A DNA stretch of 64,000 nt. Origin: Aphelenchoides besseyi (Eukaryota; Nematoda; Chromadorea; Rhabditida; Aphelenchoididae). Positions 45,001 to 59,268 of this stretch are shown piece after piece (the first letter of the stretch is position 1; every line of letters begins with the position of its first letter). The stretch covers positions 17,856,001 through 17,920,000 of the forward strand of contig JAMPIQ010000001.1 in NCBI GenBank assembly GCA_024699855.1. Reading direction: 5' to 3'. A program made the position numbers and the translations under genes. Under the pieces are notes generated by a model that was given only the letters and a program-made list of their open reading frames with translations, had not been told where the DNA came from and did not search any database.

Positions 45001-47994
45001 TTACGGTGTAACATTACGTTTTTGTGTGAAATTCAAAAGGTCAAATGAACTTAACGGGTTTCTTTCGTTTCGTTTAATTCAATTTTCTTGCTTGCAAATT
45101 CCCGACTTGAAACGTTCGGATGGTAAACATTTGGACGAGGGCCGTTGCTTGTGGTCTCAGCTGTTGATTAGGAAGACAAAATAACAACATCGCTTTCCGG
45201 CCACACGTCTCTCTGCAAACATCATTGCGCGCAAAATAAACTAATCAATCGACTGCTCTTCAAATCCGATTAATTTGACTCATAACCTCAAAGATCGTTA
45301 GTTCATTAGGTGCTTATGTTTGGCTTCGGTAATCTGTACAATCTCTTCAACAGAGCAATTGAGTTCGAGTGGTGTTTGGGGTGCAGATTGTTGGCAAAAC
45401 CTCAAAGCTCAACTTTTTTGTAGGGAAAACAACTGAACGGACGAAAACAGTTTACGAACATTCTTGTGTTCGTTTTTCTCATCGTTTTGAGTGGCATGTT
45501 TTTCGAATGGGCGTTCGATGCGAAATGTCAGGAGTCGTTGTTGCGAACGGATGGGAGCTCACGACGCCCTTCCTTTACACTCGTTCCGACCCATTGGAGT
45601 CGAACGGGTCGAAGTTCATGATCGGGCGGACCGAACACACTTCTCGGCACGTTTGCCGCCAATCTGCGTCATTCATATCGTCGAACTTCTGGCCGCCGTT
45701 CGACTACCGTAATCCACTTGTTTTTGCTTTTTCACTTTCAATTTGGCACTAAAGTTGCCGGCGGCATTTTCGTTCATGCGTAGCGATGATGTTTGTTATT
45801 CGGCCTCAAAGATGATGAGTGAGACGTTTTGCCGTCCGCAGAAAGGCGCAAGAGAGAGTGGTTGGGGCCGTCCATTCGATAGGAGCGGGAAATTTCCAGA
45901 AGGTTTTGGCCACGACGAAGAGAGCGAGAGAACGCGACGTAAAGTCGGGATACGTCGAGATATGGGAAGAAGGGGAACGCCCCTTTTTTCGCCGTATTTT
46001 GCATTTGGTCGACCATTTTTTGAATAACCAAACATCAGTCAACCGAATTGAATCGTGCGTGGAGGACCGCCCCGTTAGTGTCGAGAAGTTTCTCTCATAT
46101 CCCCGCGCCGTTTGATATTAAAATCGTCGGGTTGAGATTGCGAAGCACCTCATTTGAATGCCAGTGCTTAAACGTTTTCGGTAACTTGATCTCCGCTGAT
46201 CACATATCATTGATCGGACGATGAACGGCCGGAGCGGCACAATTGTTTTCCTTTTGTTTGACTGATTGCACCGGAAGCCAATTTGTTGATTTTTATCTCC
46301 GCCCCGAAAGGCCTTTCGAAATCCCCGTGTCCAATGGGTTTTTGCGCTTTTGGCATTCGAAAATGCCGAAAACAAGTCGGGGCACATCACGGAGGTTGTT
46401 TTTGTTATTCGACTCTTTCCGGCCACATTGGAAGTTAATTTAAAAGAAACGTGGCGTGCTCTGTGCCTAATCACTCTTTTAGACGACGAGATCCTGTACG
46501 AGATTGCATCAGCAATCCGATTGACCTTAACGGTCGATTGTTTCTTTACTCGACTATGGCCATTTACTTTGGCCATTGCGCTGCGCCATAAGCTTTAAGC
46601 CACTCGTTTGGCCGATATGTTTTTCTTTTTGATTATTGAGAGAATAAATGTTCTACTCTCCAATGTTTTCGATCTCTTGATGATGCCGTTGGATGCGAAG
46701 AGAAACCGCTTCGGAAGTCCGCTTCACCATCACACTGAGCGACGAGAAACACGCAAGAGCTTAACACAAACACAAAACCTTCATGTTCCAAATCGTGTGC
46801 AACAAAGAACCGATCGTACGGAAAACAAACCCAAGAGAACACAAAGACAAGTACAATCAATCCGACAACTTCGAGAATCAGAACTGTCCGTTGAAGCGAG
46901 AAGTGAGTCATCGTAAAGCGATCGCTATTGTCCTCCACTAATGAGTACGTTCGCTAACTGTTTGGACTTACGCGTGAGTACGTCGAGCGCAAATAACACA
47001 CGTTTTCATGCCGTTTTAACACACTACATCGCTTCCATTTCTTCATCGGGTATTGAAAACGTACCGTGTAAAGAGCGCGCTTTCAATTCATAAGTTTGAT
47101 CTTCGATTGCGAAAATCGTCCCACTAATTCATCATTGTGTCTTCAACGATTGACGTTGTCATAATATCAGAAGAAATATTTGTGGGAGGCGGATCGGTGA
47201 TATTTTTTCACGTTTGTGCGTCTCCGTTTTCCCTTCACTCCGCCTTGTGATCGAAGACAATAAGCGCATGCGCGGCGACTTGTTTGATTTCGTGAAAACG
47301 CGGCGCATTCGGCTTCTGATTGCCTTTTTATGGAGACCGGAAGCGTTACGATTTCTGTTCTTGAGGACCCGGGGGGATCTGGAGCGCGAACTCTTCAGAA
47401 AACACACCAATCAGTCCAACAACCCGACGGACGTCGTGTCAGTTTTCGATCGACCGCGCAGACTTCGATCAGTCGATGAAGAGGAGCAAACCGCTCTTTC
47501 GCCACAATCACACACCGATCGCTGTGATGTTCGTCGTCGTGGTCGTGATAGCGATCGATTGGGCGACGCGCAACTTTTGATTGGGAGGCCGAAAAAACGG
47601 CTAATTCCTCCCGTTCGCGCGAACTTTGCTCCGAGATTGCCAAAGTCCGATGATCTGGGTAGTCGCGTGTTCGATTGCTTTATTGGCTTCGGTTATGTTC
47701 GATTGACATTTTGAGTGTTGAAAAATGTCGTCGGCGACGGTTGTTGACGGTTGTGAACGTTTTCGATTCTAGTTCGCGTGTCCGTGGAAGAATTCGTACA
47801 TTCTTCACAACAGTTCTCTCTGTGTAATTACACATCTGTTTGCAGCTTCTCGCCTTTCTACAAACCGCACTTGTCGTGCAGCTCCTTCGTTCTTCTTCTT
47901 CATCGGCGTTCACAAGCTCACGAAGCGTCGAAACCAACCTCTGACTACAACCCTACCGTATCACACAAAGCCCACGGGTCTTCGCATATTCGAA
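42097..47994. other. About 5.9 kb without a convincing gene
   Basis: Frames up to 180 codons occur on both strands, often three overlapping at once (for example 45774-46042), but none has intron structure, a signal peptide or a recognisable domain. Base composition is more GC-rich than in most introns. Promoters of the ZP gene (left) and the SWEET gene (right), and perhaps enhancers, should lie here. No tRNA or repeat array was seen. Confidence 0.5.
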
Positions 47995-48050
47995 ATGAAC
48001 TTGTCGTTGGAAGTGGAATTAGCTGGTCAAAGTGACGAAGTTGTTGTTTT
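47995..48050 (+). CDS. Possible distant first exon of the SWEET gene
   Basis: ATG at 47995 begins 18 codons plus two bases (MNLSLEVELAGQSDEVVV) before a GTAAGT donor at 48051. The next coding exon starts at 49826 after TTTCAG with one base before ATG, so splicing would give TTA ATG GCA in frame and extend the transporter by 19 residues. An alternative acceptor at about 48145 would give a separate short peptide. Confidence 0.35.
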
Positions 48051-49826
48051 GTAAGTTAATTTTGATTCTTTTACATCATTGAGCTCAATATTCATCGTTT
48101 CTTTATTTCTGTTGCATAACTTTTCGTCCTCTTTCTCAACTCTTTAGCGGATTTGTTTTCGTGTTAAGTTGTCTGTCATCTTTTCGACGAGAGCCAAATC
48201 TGGAAAGAGAGAGAGAAGAACCGACGATCCACTTCTCTCTATCGAATTTCGTAAACACCCTGAAATCGCCATAACATCAGCACCGGGCGCGCTCGTACGC
48301 ACACCATCGTGCGGACTCTCGTCCCAACGTTTGCTCTATGGCCGCAAGAGAGTCGGGTTTCGGAACAGTCCCACTCGGCCCTCATTTCTGTTCTTTGGCC
48401 ATCGAAAAAACCGCAAAAAATAACAAAAACAGAAGGCTAAGTGGTGCACGGTCGTGTGTTTTTTGGCCGCACCTCTGCAGCTGTTCATCATAATCATTGA
48501 GCTGTTGACCGGTTTAAAGTCGCTGGGACTTCCGGATGTTTCCACGGCGGATTGTTCGCGAGTCGAAAGCGTTTTCATTTCGAACGTTCGCGACTTTCGA
48601 AGTCGGTGGGAGCCGCGAGTTCCGAAGTCAAATATTAGCGGCAGCAAACATTTTCGAGTTCCGGAAATCGGCGGTGCGCGAGAGAAAAACCGTAGGAACG
48701 TTTTGTTGTTTGATGCTTAAAAGTTTTGGACCATTGAAAACATATTTGCGTGTTATTTTTCCTCGACTTTACAAAAACACCGGGCCGCTATTTTAAGGGC
48801 GGGAGGATGCGAACGTCGAGGACGATTGCACTTTTTTCAGTCTACGGTATTTCCGATCGATCGCGAAGAGAAAGAAAGTGGCCGTTCGTGACGTTTTTTT
48901 TGCGCGCTTTCGGGAATTGCGCGAATGTTCCAAAGAGTTCAGGCGACCGCAGGATCGTGCAACTGCTGCGTGTCCTCGAGCGTCCACTTCTCTCCACCCA
49001 TCCAATTTAAACTCTCGAATTTCCTCTCTCCCTCATAGCGACCAATTTGGCCGTGCATTGAACTGATCCAGTGGTAACGCGAGATCGCAAATTTCAGCTA
49101 ATTTCCCTTTCGACTCTCGCCGCTCCCACAATGTTCCCGGTACCGTATTTAGATTTTACAAGGTAAAAGACCACTCCACGAGTTGGTTGTTGTTGTGAAG
49201 TTTGTTGTCGTCTGGTCAATTCGTCTTCATTCACTCTTCATTTCGTTCGACCATTCGGTCTTCCCTCACGGTTGTTTCACGTAAACAACCTCAACGGTAC
49301 GCGCCTCGATTTTGTTTTTGAATAATTTTTTGAAACCAAAATTGCTAAAATTTTATTCGAAAACAAAGTCCGGACTTGTGCCCTCGACGTTTCAGGCTGC
49401 GGCGTAACGAAAGTCTTCAGCTTTTCGTTTCTTACTCACATGTTTGCTTCTACAACATTCGCGGTTGCGCGCAACGCGGAATCTGATCCAAAATTGATCA
49501 GCGGACGTGTTTGATGGTCGAGATTCTGGGGGCGAAGGCTGCGGCTGACAAACTGGTCAGTTAGTTCGTAGTGTAATTATGAAAATACCAATCGGTCTCG
49601 GGTCCGATGACCTCCAATCTCGCGCGCTGATTAAACGGAACCCAATGAGTGATGTTTTTAAATTTTTTTGGGTTCACCGTAATCTCATGATGATCTTTGC
49701 GTTATCATGTCTCAATCCCTTCGATGTTCACTAACAGTTCTCGCAGTTAACGGTCTTTGATTTTGTGTTGTGTCGTTTTGCATTTTGACTGATTGATTTT
49801 GGTTTAACTTTTTTGCTTGTTTCAGA

Positions 49827-52146
49827 ATGGCACAAGAAACGATCTCTCTACTTACCGTCCTCAGTCTCACCGCCATCGTCACAACCGTTTCACTCTTCTT
49901 TTGCGGGATGTAAGTGCGAGTGTTCGGGTTTCGAATTGATCCACTTTTTTTCAGACCAATTTGCATTGAGATCTGGAGAAGAAAGAGCACAAATGAGATT
50001 TCGGGCTTTCCGTTCTTGATGGGATTCTTAGGAGGTTGGTTTTTTTATCGTTAAAGAGTCAACAAAATAAGTCAATCTTAAAAGTTAAATCAGAATTAAT
50101 AAGAAAGTAATCGAGAAATAGTGGTTAGTTGAGGGTCTACTTCTTTAAACAATACTGTCCGATAGCAAGATTTTACATTAATCAATTGATCCATCTTGAT
50201 ATTTCTTTGATCGTTCGTCGAAACCTTCCGATTCCAAATTTCCAATTGCTTCCAGTAAAAGATCCAAAGTCTGTAAATGATTTGTTTCTTCATTGTACGC
50301 CCAATTGCGCCACTTAAAAGAAGCAAAGTTAATCGTGAAACTGGTCTACAAACTCATCGCGTTGTGAAAATCATGTTCTTGCTTCACGGTCGCATATATT
50401 GATCCTTCAACATGACGGGTCTTGCTGGACATTTGTTCCAAATGGTGTTACACTGCCACGACTGATACTCGCAAACCTCAGCACCTTTCTTTATTGAATA
50501 TGCTCCTATGTGCAATATCCCTCGATTATCGATCTTCACAGGAACAACTTGATGGTCTTTGTGCCATCGGGTATTGTTGGTTTCATAGATCGATTGAAGA
50601 CGGACAGGATCATCTCAACAACACGAGAGAATAAATCGATTGAAACTCTTTTCACCTTGTAGATTCTTGGCCATTTCGGCCCTGAGGAATTTGTTTCGAT
50701 CGGTAAAAGACATTTCTACAAAAACTTCGGTTTGCTTCTCTCTACAAAGTTATGCACGAAGATACATGTACCAATTACTTTTTCGTTGTCAGCCATAAGA
50801 GTGTATTAAAGAAGACGGTAATCGCAATAAAAGCGCATTGACAAATGACCAAAATATTTTGCAACAAGTCGATTAATGACCTCTAAAGTCTAAAAGCAAT
50901 ATCCTCAGTTAGATGGCGCCCAATGACTCGAGAAATTGCAATACAAATCGGGGGGAAAACAGTAACTTTGATGTTTTAACAGCGAAATCTTTAAAATCAA
51001 CTTCGAAATTTGTGTTTATCTCACTAATCTACTTTGTTTTAAGGGTGCTGTTGGCTGCGCTATGGTTTCCTCAAGTCGGATAGCACGATGATAACAGTCA
51101 ATTGCGTTGGTGTCGTCATGATGGGCGCTTACTTGATCTTCTACACCTACTATTCTGACTCAAGAGTCTCAATCATTTCGAAGATTGTCGTCGTTCTTGT
51201 GCTTATCTTGTCCATGCTTATTCTGGTCGAAATTTACGGGATGGCCATTCTCGATGCGTTGGGTTTCGTTTCGATGACCTTCAACATCATCAACTTCGGA
51301 GCTCCGTTGGCTGGTATTCAAATCGTACTCAAGAAACGCTCAGTTGAGTCACTTCCACTACCTTTGTGCACTGCGAACTTATTGGTTTCTAGTCAATGGT
51401 GTCTTTACGGAGTTCTCGTATCGGACATTTATATTATGGTAAGTGATTAGCAAAGAGATAGAAATAAACAACATTTGATTCAGATTCCAAATGGAGCAGG
51501 TGTGGCTTTGGCGCTACTTCAGATGTCGCTCTTCCTCATTTTCCCACGCCAACCTGGTGGTCGTGCACCACTTGCTTCATGCTTCAAATGTTTAGACAAC
51601 TTTGAGATTGAGGAAAAACCAAGTAAGTGATCGATAATTCTACGGTTTGTAATTGGTAATCTTTAGGTATGGACGATTTGGAAAAGGGTTCTGCTCGTGA
51701 TGCGATGTGGTTGAATCGCAACACGATTTCTCAATCGAGTTTGCCACCACTTCGGTGAGTTAACGGATTCGTCGGAAAGAAACAACGAATGAGATTTCAG
51801 TCGCGTTCCGAAAGCCAAAAAGCCATGCATTACTCTCATGCGTTCAACTAACATCTATCCGAGCGGTTCGCTTGGATCACGAGCCGATTCGGCTTCAGCT
51901 GACACGGCAGTTACCGTTCTACCCAACTGGTCATTGACTCCATCGGTTTCACATCCCGACTTGGAACAAGCGGCGACAACGAACGGAACACAAGCGCCGT
52001 TCGAGTTTGATCGTATTCGCGAAGTCGAAGAATACGATCAGCAATGGATGTTGAAACGAGCAACTAGTGCGCCCGAAATGGCCGAATCGGCGGAAGCCGA
52101 GTCAACACCCAAGGTCGCGGGTCAAAATGTCAAACTTGATGCATAG
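49827..52146 (+). CDS. SWEET (MtN3/saliva) sugar transporter
   Basis: Six coding exons (49827-49909, 49955-50034, 51044-51438, 51484-51622, 51667-51754, 51801-52146) encode about 370 residues. Two three-helix MtN3 repeats are visible: LLTVLSLTAIVTTVSLFFCG, PICIEIWRRKSTNEISGFPF and the helices after WLRYG, then ALGFVSMTFNIINFGAPLAG, IQIVLKKRSVESLPLPLC and QWCLYGVLVSDIYIMIPNGA. A long Ser/Glu-rich cytoplasmic tail follows. SWEETs passively carry sugars across plasma or internal membranes. The second intron is 1,009 bp, unusual here, with no gene seen inside. Candidate polyadenylation signals are at 52346-52351 and 52594-52599. The start may lie further upstream (47995). Confidence 0.93.
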
Positions 52147-53690
52147 TCGATAAACAGATTTGTTTGGCCATGTACAATTTTCTTCGTTTTGCTTGATCCC
52201 AAAACAATAACCGGTTAGAGTTTTCGTTTCTTTTTGTCCTTTTTTTCGTTTGATTTTGCCCTCCACCCAATCGAATGTCATATCGCGCCATTCTGCCAAG
52301 TGCTCACTTTCTTTTTACTGACTTACCCTTTTAGTTAGACGAGAAAATAAACCACATTTACGGAATCGACCACAGATCTTCACTTTCATTTTTGCTACGC
52401 GGTAATAACGACGTCTATATTGTAACTCTTAAACCCATTTTTCTAAAGCTTCTCGTTTTCGTAATTCGGTTGTTTTGTTTACGAACTTCTTCTTCTTGCT
52501 CCTGTACATAGTTGTTGCATACATTGCCGTTGTGTAGTTAGTTGTTAAGAGTTTTCTATTTTTGCCATTTTGTTTTCTTAATGCCAAACGGATAATAAAC
52601 TTTGGTCATTTGATATCAACTTTGTAGTCCGCAAAATGTCATTAGAACGCTAAGGAGCATAAATTGGAGTTCTGCACATTAGCGACCACTTCTCCATGGA
52701 AACACACCTTTACGATTCGAATCGGTGTTGTTCTGGACTTTTGGAACATCGGATTCGCGGAGAAGGTTCTCGTTCTTTCGTCATGAGATTAAACGATTGA
52801 ATGAGTTGGCCACGGGTTCAACCACCTAACAAATGGACAGACGTTGAAATGCAAAACAAACAAAGGTTATCGTTTGTTTTCACATTTCAAGCCAAACACG
52901 GGCATAATCATCGAATGAATCGTTTTGGCCGACGGTCGACATGTCGCGAAGTTGTTTTGCAGCGGAAACAATCATTTTCTGGAACATTTCATTCGAAAAG
53001 TGACCTTTTGTTTATCGCCAAATTAAACTTGTTTTAAGTTCAAATCGCCAACTTCGAATCAACATAGCTTTCGGTCGCTTGTTAAGGCCGCAATTTCTTT
53101 TGAACAATAGAAAGTCTGAGATTGAACCTTGAAAGGCTTGAAATAACACGAAAGTAGTCAAATGTGTAGATCTTTTTGTTCAATTATTAAACACGAACAA
53201 TCTCAAATCAACAATAACGTTTTATTGTAGAACTGATACCCAGTACAAAGTTCAACTTTAAACGAAAACCGGATTATTGATATTTTAAAACAATTCTGTT
53301 TTTAAGGTACGAGAGATGATCATAAGGAACAATCAAATGGTCAAGTAAACATGTAGAGATGCGTGATTGGCTATAGACTTTACATCAACATAATACTTTA
53401 AACGTGAGTAAACATCTTTCCGAAATATGCATAAGAGACTATTACCATAAATGACATCTTGAAGATACGATTAGATTGAGAAATACGAAGCGAAGAGAGA
53501 AAAGACCGATAATCGAGAAAAGCCAGGAGAGATGGTCGTCGTATGGTTTGTTGGGACTAAACGCTTGAACTAGATGAGAAACTTCTTGTAAGACACCAAC
53601 GTTAAAAAACACCAAATTTTGCTGTAATTTTGTACAAAAGGCTTATGGTTAGAAAGGACGGAAAAAGAAGAAATAATGCAACCAGTGCAT
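52147..53690. other. 3' sequence and intergenic, no supported gene
   Basis: Holds the SWEET polyadenylation signals. The rest is AT-rich with short frames. The right end will contain the 3' leader of the convergent acetyltransferase gene. Confidence 0.5.
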
Positions 53691-56600
53691 TTATCCATAA
53701 CTGTTGTAATAAAGTGGATTCGCTGCGGCATTTGCGTTCATCGACGCCGCATTTGCGATTGCCGGATTCGTAAACGGTGTTGCACCAAACGGCATCATGG
53801 GTGTTTGTTGTTGAGTCATTTGTTGTTGATTTTGTGGTTGAAAAAAGGCCGAGAATCGATGAACATGATCTGGTGGTGCACTCATCATCCCAATGTTGTA
53901 ATGCTGACCATACGAACCGAATCCAGTGTTACCGTAGAAGGCGGGATTGTAAACGGCGGCGGGTTGTTGTGACATTGTTTGTTGATTCCAATCGGCAGTG
54001 TTTTGTGTTTGAGGCATTTGGAATGGAAATTGAACACCGTTGGTCATCGGATGTTGAATCCATGGACCGACATTCGGTAGACCAAACGGCGGCATTACAC
54101 CGTTCAACCCCAACGGTGGAGCGACATTCGAATTCCCGACTGTCGGCGCGACAGTGTCCATTGAATTTCGTTGCATTGGTGGTTGTTTCATTGGCGATCC
54201 ATCGGTTGTATTTCGACGACGACTAGACGTGTTGTTGATCTTGGACATGAGTTGTTTCTCCTTTTTCGACGAGTTAATTGGCGCCACTTTTGGAGGTGAG
54301 TAAACAGGGTTGGCCACTTGTTGTTGAACGACAGTTGGTTGAGGATTTACTGGGTAGTTGGACATTGGATCCGGTTGCTAAAACGATTTGCTAGTCACAG
54401 TTAAAAACTTGAAAGCCAAACCTTTTGAAGTGTTGGAGGCGAAAGAATATCCGAGACGTTCAAATTCTCCGAAGCTCCGGTGCTGTTCGACGCATGCGAT
54501 TGAGGTTGCAGCGAATTTGGCGTGTTAACAGCGGTTTGAGGAGAAAATATCGGCACCGCAGCTGATGGATGGTTGACAGATCTTAAAACAAATGTAAAAC
54601 GAATTCGAAAAAGTTTTCTTACTTAAAACTGGGTGCTCCCTGAACAGTCAACGGCGATTGATGAGATGGATTTTGATTCAAACTTCCGACAGAACCGAAG
54701 GAATCGCTCTGAAAATACGATAATAAGTCTGAATGAGATTTCCGCTTACTTTTTGTTCTTCCAAAGATCCTGGACCGGCGTGATAAATCGAAGGCATTGC
54801 TGACGACTCGGCGGTCATTGAATCGAAACTACGCGGTTTGAGAGCTGCTGCCGAAATGGATGGTGGTGCTTGCGAAGAAGTTGGTTTTTCAATTGGAAGC
54901 GTCGAATCTTCCAATTGTGGCGGTTCGAAGGCACCAGTATTGTCAGGACTATCGACTTGTCGTTCGTAACACGGCGAAAGTTGTGGTGGTGCGTCGTCGT
55001 CGGCATTATCGTCTTCCTCTCCCAATGTTGGCATCTCATCATCCACATCGATTGCTTGATCTCTGGGCTTTAATACGGGCATCTCGGAATTCGGCTCGTT
55101 TGCTGGTTCTAAACAAAAGCTATTGATCGTAAAGAAGCGAGCATTCTTACGAGTTCTAAATTCGTGAGTTAGTTGCGGTTGTTCCAATGCAGATCTTGCT
55201 TGTTGTAATTTAATTGATGGCTCTGAATCCGCTAAATAATGTTGTTGTGAAGCTTGATACTGAGGATTCGAATAAGAGATATCGTATTGTTGATTGCATT
55301 CCAACGGTATCTCTTGCAAAGACCATCGATGATGTTCGGAATTCAAACGATGTGGTTGTTGTTGCGATGAAACGAACGAGTTTGTTGGCTGAACAAAATT
55401 AAGTGTCGACGTAAAATTGGAGTTGACTTCAGCGGTCTGAGTGACTTCACTTTCATCTTCATCCTCAAGCAAATTGTGCGGTTGTGGTGCTTTCGGTTCT
55501 GCTTGGCTCGGCGTAAATGACGATTCGAATTTGTTTGTATCGTCGGGCTCATGACCCAAATTGATTGTGTCCGGTTCACCTCCCAAGTTGATCATTTCGG
55601 TGCGAATGTTCATTGTAGTTCTGTGCAAAAGCGAATGCCGAGACCGACGATCGTTGATTGGCTGTGGACTCGTTGAAGATCGATAAGGTTCATCGTCCTC
55701 ATCGCTTTCGGCTCGAAATGTTGAATGACGCAATTCGTCAACTTCATGTGTTGGACTTCGTCGGTTCGGCGATAAACTTCGAGCTATGGATTTGCGTTGT
55801 GGCGATGTTCTCGAGGTCTTCTTTCCACTACTTGGACGTTTCGGTGCTGATGATTTGCGTGGTGCCCGTTTCTTTGCCGTCTTTCCATTCTCTTCTTTCT
55901 TTCGTGGAGATTTACCGCCCGTCGGCTTCTTGGCTGCGGTCTTCCTTCCTCTTGTTCGGCTCTTGGAGCCGGAAGATGGCCGGGTTTGAACGAAGGATTC
56001 GCAATCGGACGTTTCAACCACATCGTCTTTGCCTTTCTGTGCACTTGCCGGAAGATTGGGCGAAATCACGCCGCGTGCTCGTTGCTCCGCTCGTTCCACT
56101 TCAGCCGGCAGTTTCTTCCATCCGACAGCATTCGTCGAATTGAGACCCAGTCGTTGATAGGAGAATGGACGCACATCTGTGGCATTATCGCTCCAATCGG
56201 AGCCATCGGACGAATAGGAAGCTCTACGGTTTCGATATTTCATCGTTCCGTCACGCGCCGGTCGAGGACGACGTTTCTTGCGTTGATGAAATGCGGCGGT
56301 GCTCGCCGACGATTGTGCGACGGAACGATGGAACTCGAAATCGGCATCCGATTCAGAGCTTTCGCTTGTGGTCAAGTTCTGAGCCGAACGTTCGAGAGCT
56401 GCGGCTAAATCACGATCGAAGTCTAAAGATGAAGAGTGGAACTTACCAAACGCTTTGCGCGTTTCCGCACCGTCAAATAGCCGTTGAATTGGCTGAATGA
56501 GCGTCGATTCATCTGCACGACTCGTCGATGCCATTGGTTCACAATCGTCGTTGAAGGCGTTTCGGGCGTTTTGCTTTTTGTCGTTTTGGAGCACCGCCGC

Positions 56601-59268
56601 CTGACCGTTTTTTCGCTGCGACTTTTGAGATGAACGCGAAGTCGATGCAACCGGTGCATTTGCTGGTGTCGAAGATTGTCGTTGGGTTTGAATTTTCGAC
56701 GGCTGAACAGAAATTTTTGTTGAGGATTTTGATTCGTCTTGAGTTACCCGAAAGCTTGTACCAATTGCAAATTCTCGCAGTTTTCGTGGACTTGCAGCGA
56801 CCGAAAGAACTGGAGAGCGAAGAGGCGAACGAAGCAAGAAGTCGGTTTGAGGTGAATAAACACGTGGTGTCCAGCGAAGTCGCGATTCTTCTAACCAAAT
56901 TCGTCGGTTGTTGCGTTTTGCCGCGCTCCAGTGTGCGTTGATAAGCTCCCAATCGATTGTCCAGCATAGACTCGGCGACTTCGGACTATCGACATCAGCC
57001 GGCGACAAGAATCCCGCTTCCTTCATCGTATCTACAATGTCATGAACGGCGATTCCTGTGCCCTGTGCAATGTCCGAGACTGACATGGTATTCATTTCGT
57101 CTTTTTGTTGTCGTTGATATAGAAATTCGAAGATGGCCGTACGCCAATAACTCTCGTATGCCAATCGACCCATTTCGGAGAGTGGTCGTTCCGGTGTTCC
57201 CAACATCTTTTCGCGTCTGGACAACAGATAACTGAAATCGATCAGGAAACGTCCATAGCCTTTCTTTTGATAGCACGGCAATGTGACTATACAAGCCAAA
57301 TTGAACTGCTGATGACTGTATTTCTCCTACAAAACGAGAATTCAAACAATAAACTCAAGTAACAGACCTTCGAAAAGTATCCGACAAAATGTGACCCATG
57401 TTCATCGTGCATTGTAAGAACGTAGAAGAGGAATGGCTCCACATCAAAATACAAAGTCTTGTGATCCATGAACAACTTGGCCAACAAACATAAATTTCGA
57501 CAATAAACACGAGCTGAGTTGCCATCGATCTCGAAAACCGAAATGTTGTCCGAACGATAAATTTCGTTTCCGGGCGGATATTTGTATTTGCATTTTGACT
57601 GAAAGGTGAAAGATAAAAGATCGTATATAGTCAATAAACTTACATTGTGGGAAACATCATTCGAAAGGTAAATCAAACATCTTTCACACACGTACAGCAT
57701 TGGTAGACAGGCGTATTCTTGCGGGTAAGGCGATGAGTACCAGGTGCTGATTTTGTATCTTCCAATTCGAATTTTGCTTGGGAAAACACCTTCTTCACCT
57801 TTTTCGTACATTAGTCGAGAGTTTTCGTCCAAACGTTTCTGTACGATGACTCTGGTCTTGTGATACAAAGTTTCATCTTGTTTTGTGATTTTCACCGGCT
57901 TCTCGTCTCCAACCTCACCCATCATTTTGAAGCTTTTGACTGGAGAAAATGAGGTTCTTCGAATCGGAGATTTCCTTGAAATTTTTTGTTAGACTTGATT
58001 TCCACAATCAACTTACAATATCAGTGGATTGGAGTTGTTGTGAGTGACAATCGTTGACGATGCCGGTTTGGCTGTTGGACGGGATTTCTTTGGGGTCATT
58101 GGCAAAATCGATCCCGCTCGTCCACGGAGTTTCGTTGGAGCGGCCATTCGTGCTGAAAACAATTGAGTTGATAAGGAAGTTTGGAGTATTCAATTCACCA
58201 TGACGAGCTCTTTTCAACAAGTTGTTCGATACTCGTGCTCGAACTGATCGCTCACCGACCGTTCGATTCTTCAAACCGTTGAGTGTGCTGCTGCTCGTCG
58301 TTCGACTGAAATTGGAGGCAGATTTTCTCGATGAATCCGAACTTCGCAAATTCGGACGTTTCTTGTTCGATGTTGGCGACGAATATCGTGGCACTTCGAA
58401 GTCGGCGTTCGAGAAGGAAGACTTGTCGTCGAAAAGCGTTGCTTTTGTTGAATGATTGGAAACCTGAAGATTCGAATAGCAATTGAATTAAAATCGGAAA
58501 ACTGACCATTGCTCTCGATCGTTCGGAATCCGAATCCAATTGCTCATCGTCCAAGAGCCGATGGTTGTGAACTGATCGTCCAGGAACCGCCAGCAATCCG
58601 TTCATTTCGCCGCCCGATTCGGAGTTTCGTGCTGAAAACCATCGTTGTTTACGCGAAAACATCAAACACTCACATTTCTTCTTCGGCGGTACTCCTCCGT
58701 TGCACAACTGAAGATATTGGCCTCTTTCGTGTTTTCGTCTTCTTTCCGCATTTGCACTAAAGTACGGAGAAAGCGAATCGACCAGCTTATCAGCATGACG
58801 ATTGGGCGAAGGTGTTGAGCCTAAAAAAGCCAATTGATTTACGTCCATCAACGACCGCTGACTATTCGGCGATACGGGAACTTCGTTCCCCTTCTGACGA
58901 CCTTTCGTTCGTTTCATTCCATCGTTGCTATTCGGAACGACAATTTCAAGCGGATGCTGAAGTGATTGAAGACTTAGAAATACGATTAAACTTCTTCCTA
59001 CCCTGTGCTTCTGCTCGTTGTCCGAACTTACTCGTTCCGTTTGTGGAGCTTGTGTCGTCGTACATGATCGTCGAGGGTTAGTAGGAGTGAAGAACTGAGA
59101 TAGACTGTCCTGCAGTGATTTCAGCTCGTTTTTACTGCATTCGTTGTGATGCTCCGAAGCTCGTTTGTGGTCCCGATTGGAGTGAGATTTCGAGTTGAGT
59201 TCAATGTTTGGAGGTGGACAAGCGAGATTCTCGTCTTTCCTGATATCACCAATTGATCTGTCGCGCAT
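53691..59268 (-). CDS. MYST histone acetyltransferase, KAT6-like
   Basis: A Ser/Arg-rich disordered N-terminal region (in-frame ATG at 59268; coding text starts a little further upstream, near 59370, after TTTCAG) precedes the MYST domain in 57925-56950: [20 protein letters not shown] with a C2HC zinc finger, [59 protein letters not shown] (acetyl-CoA loop Q..GYG), and [14 protein letters not shown] holding the catalytic Glu. A very long Ser/Lys/Gln-rich tail follows, with an acidic stretch ([16 protein letters not shown]) and a Met/Gln/Asn-rich end ([14 protein letters not shown]) closing at 53691. The domain order and Met-rich C-terminus fit KAT6 (MOZ/MORF; LSY-12 in C. elegans), which acetylates histone H3. 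No PHD fingers are present in the window. Confidence 0.88.

Noticed and set aside
45774..46115. Five overlapping frames on both strands
   Set aside because: Typical of GC-richer non-coding DNA lacking A/T-rich stop codons; none shows conserved composition.
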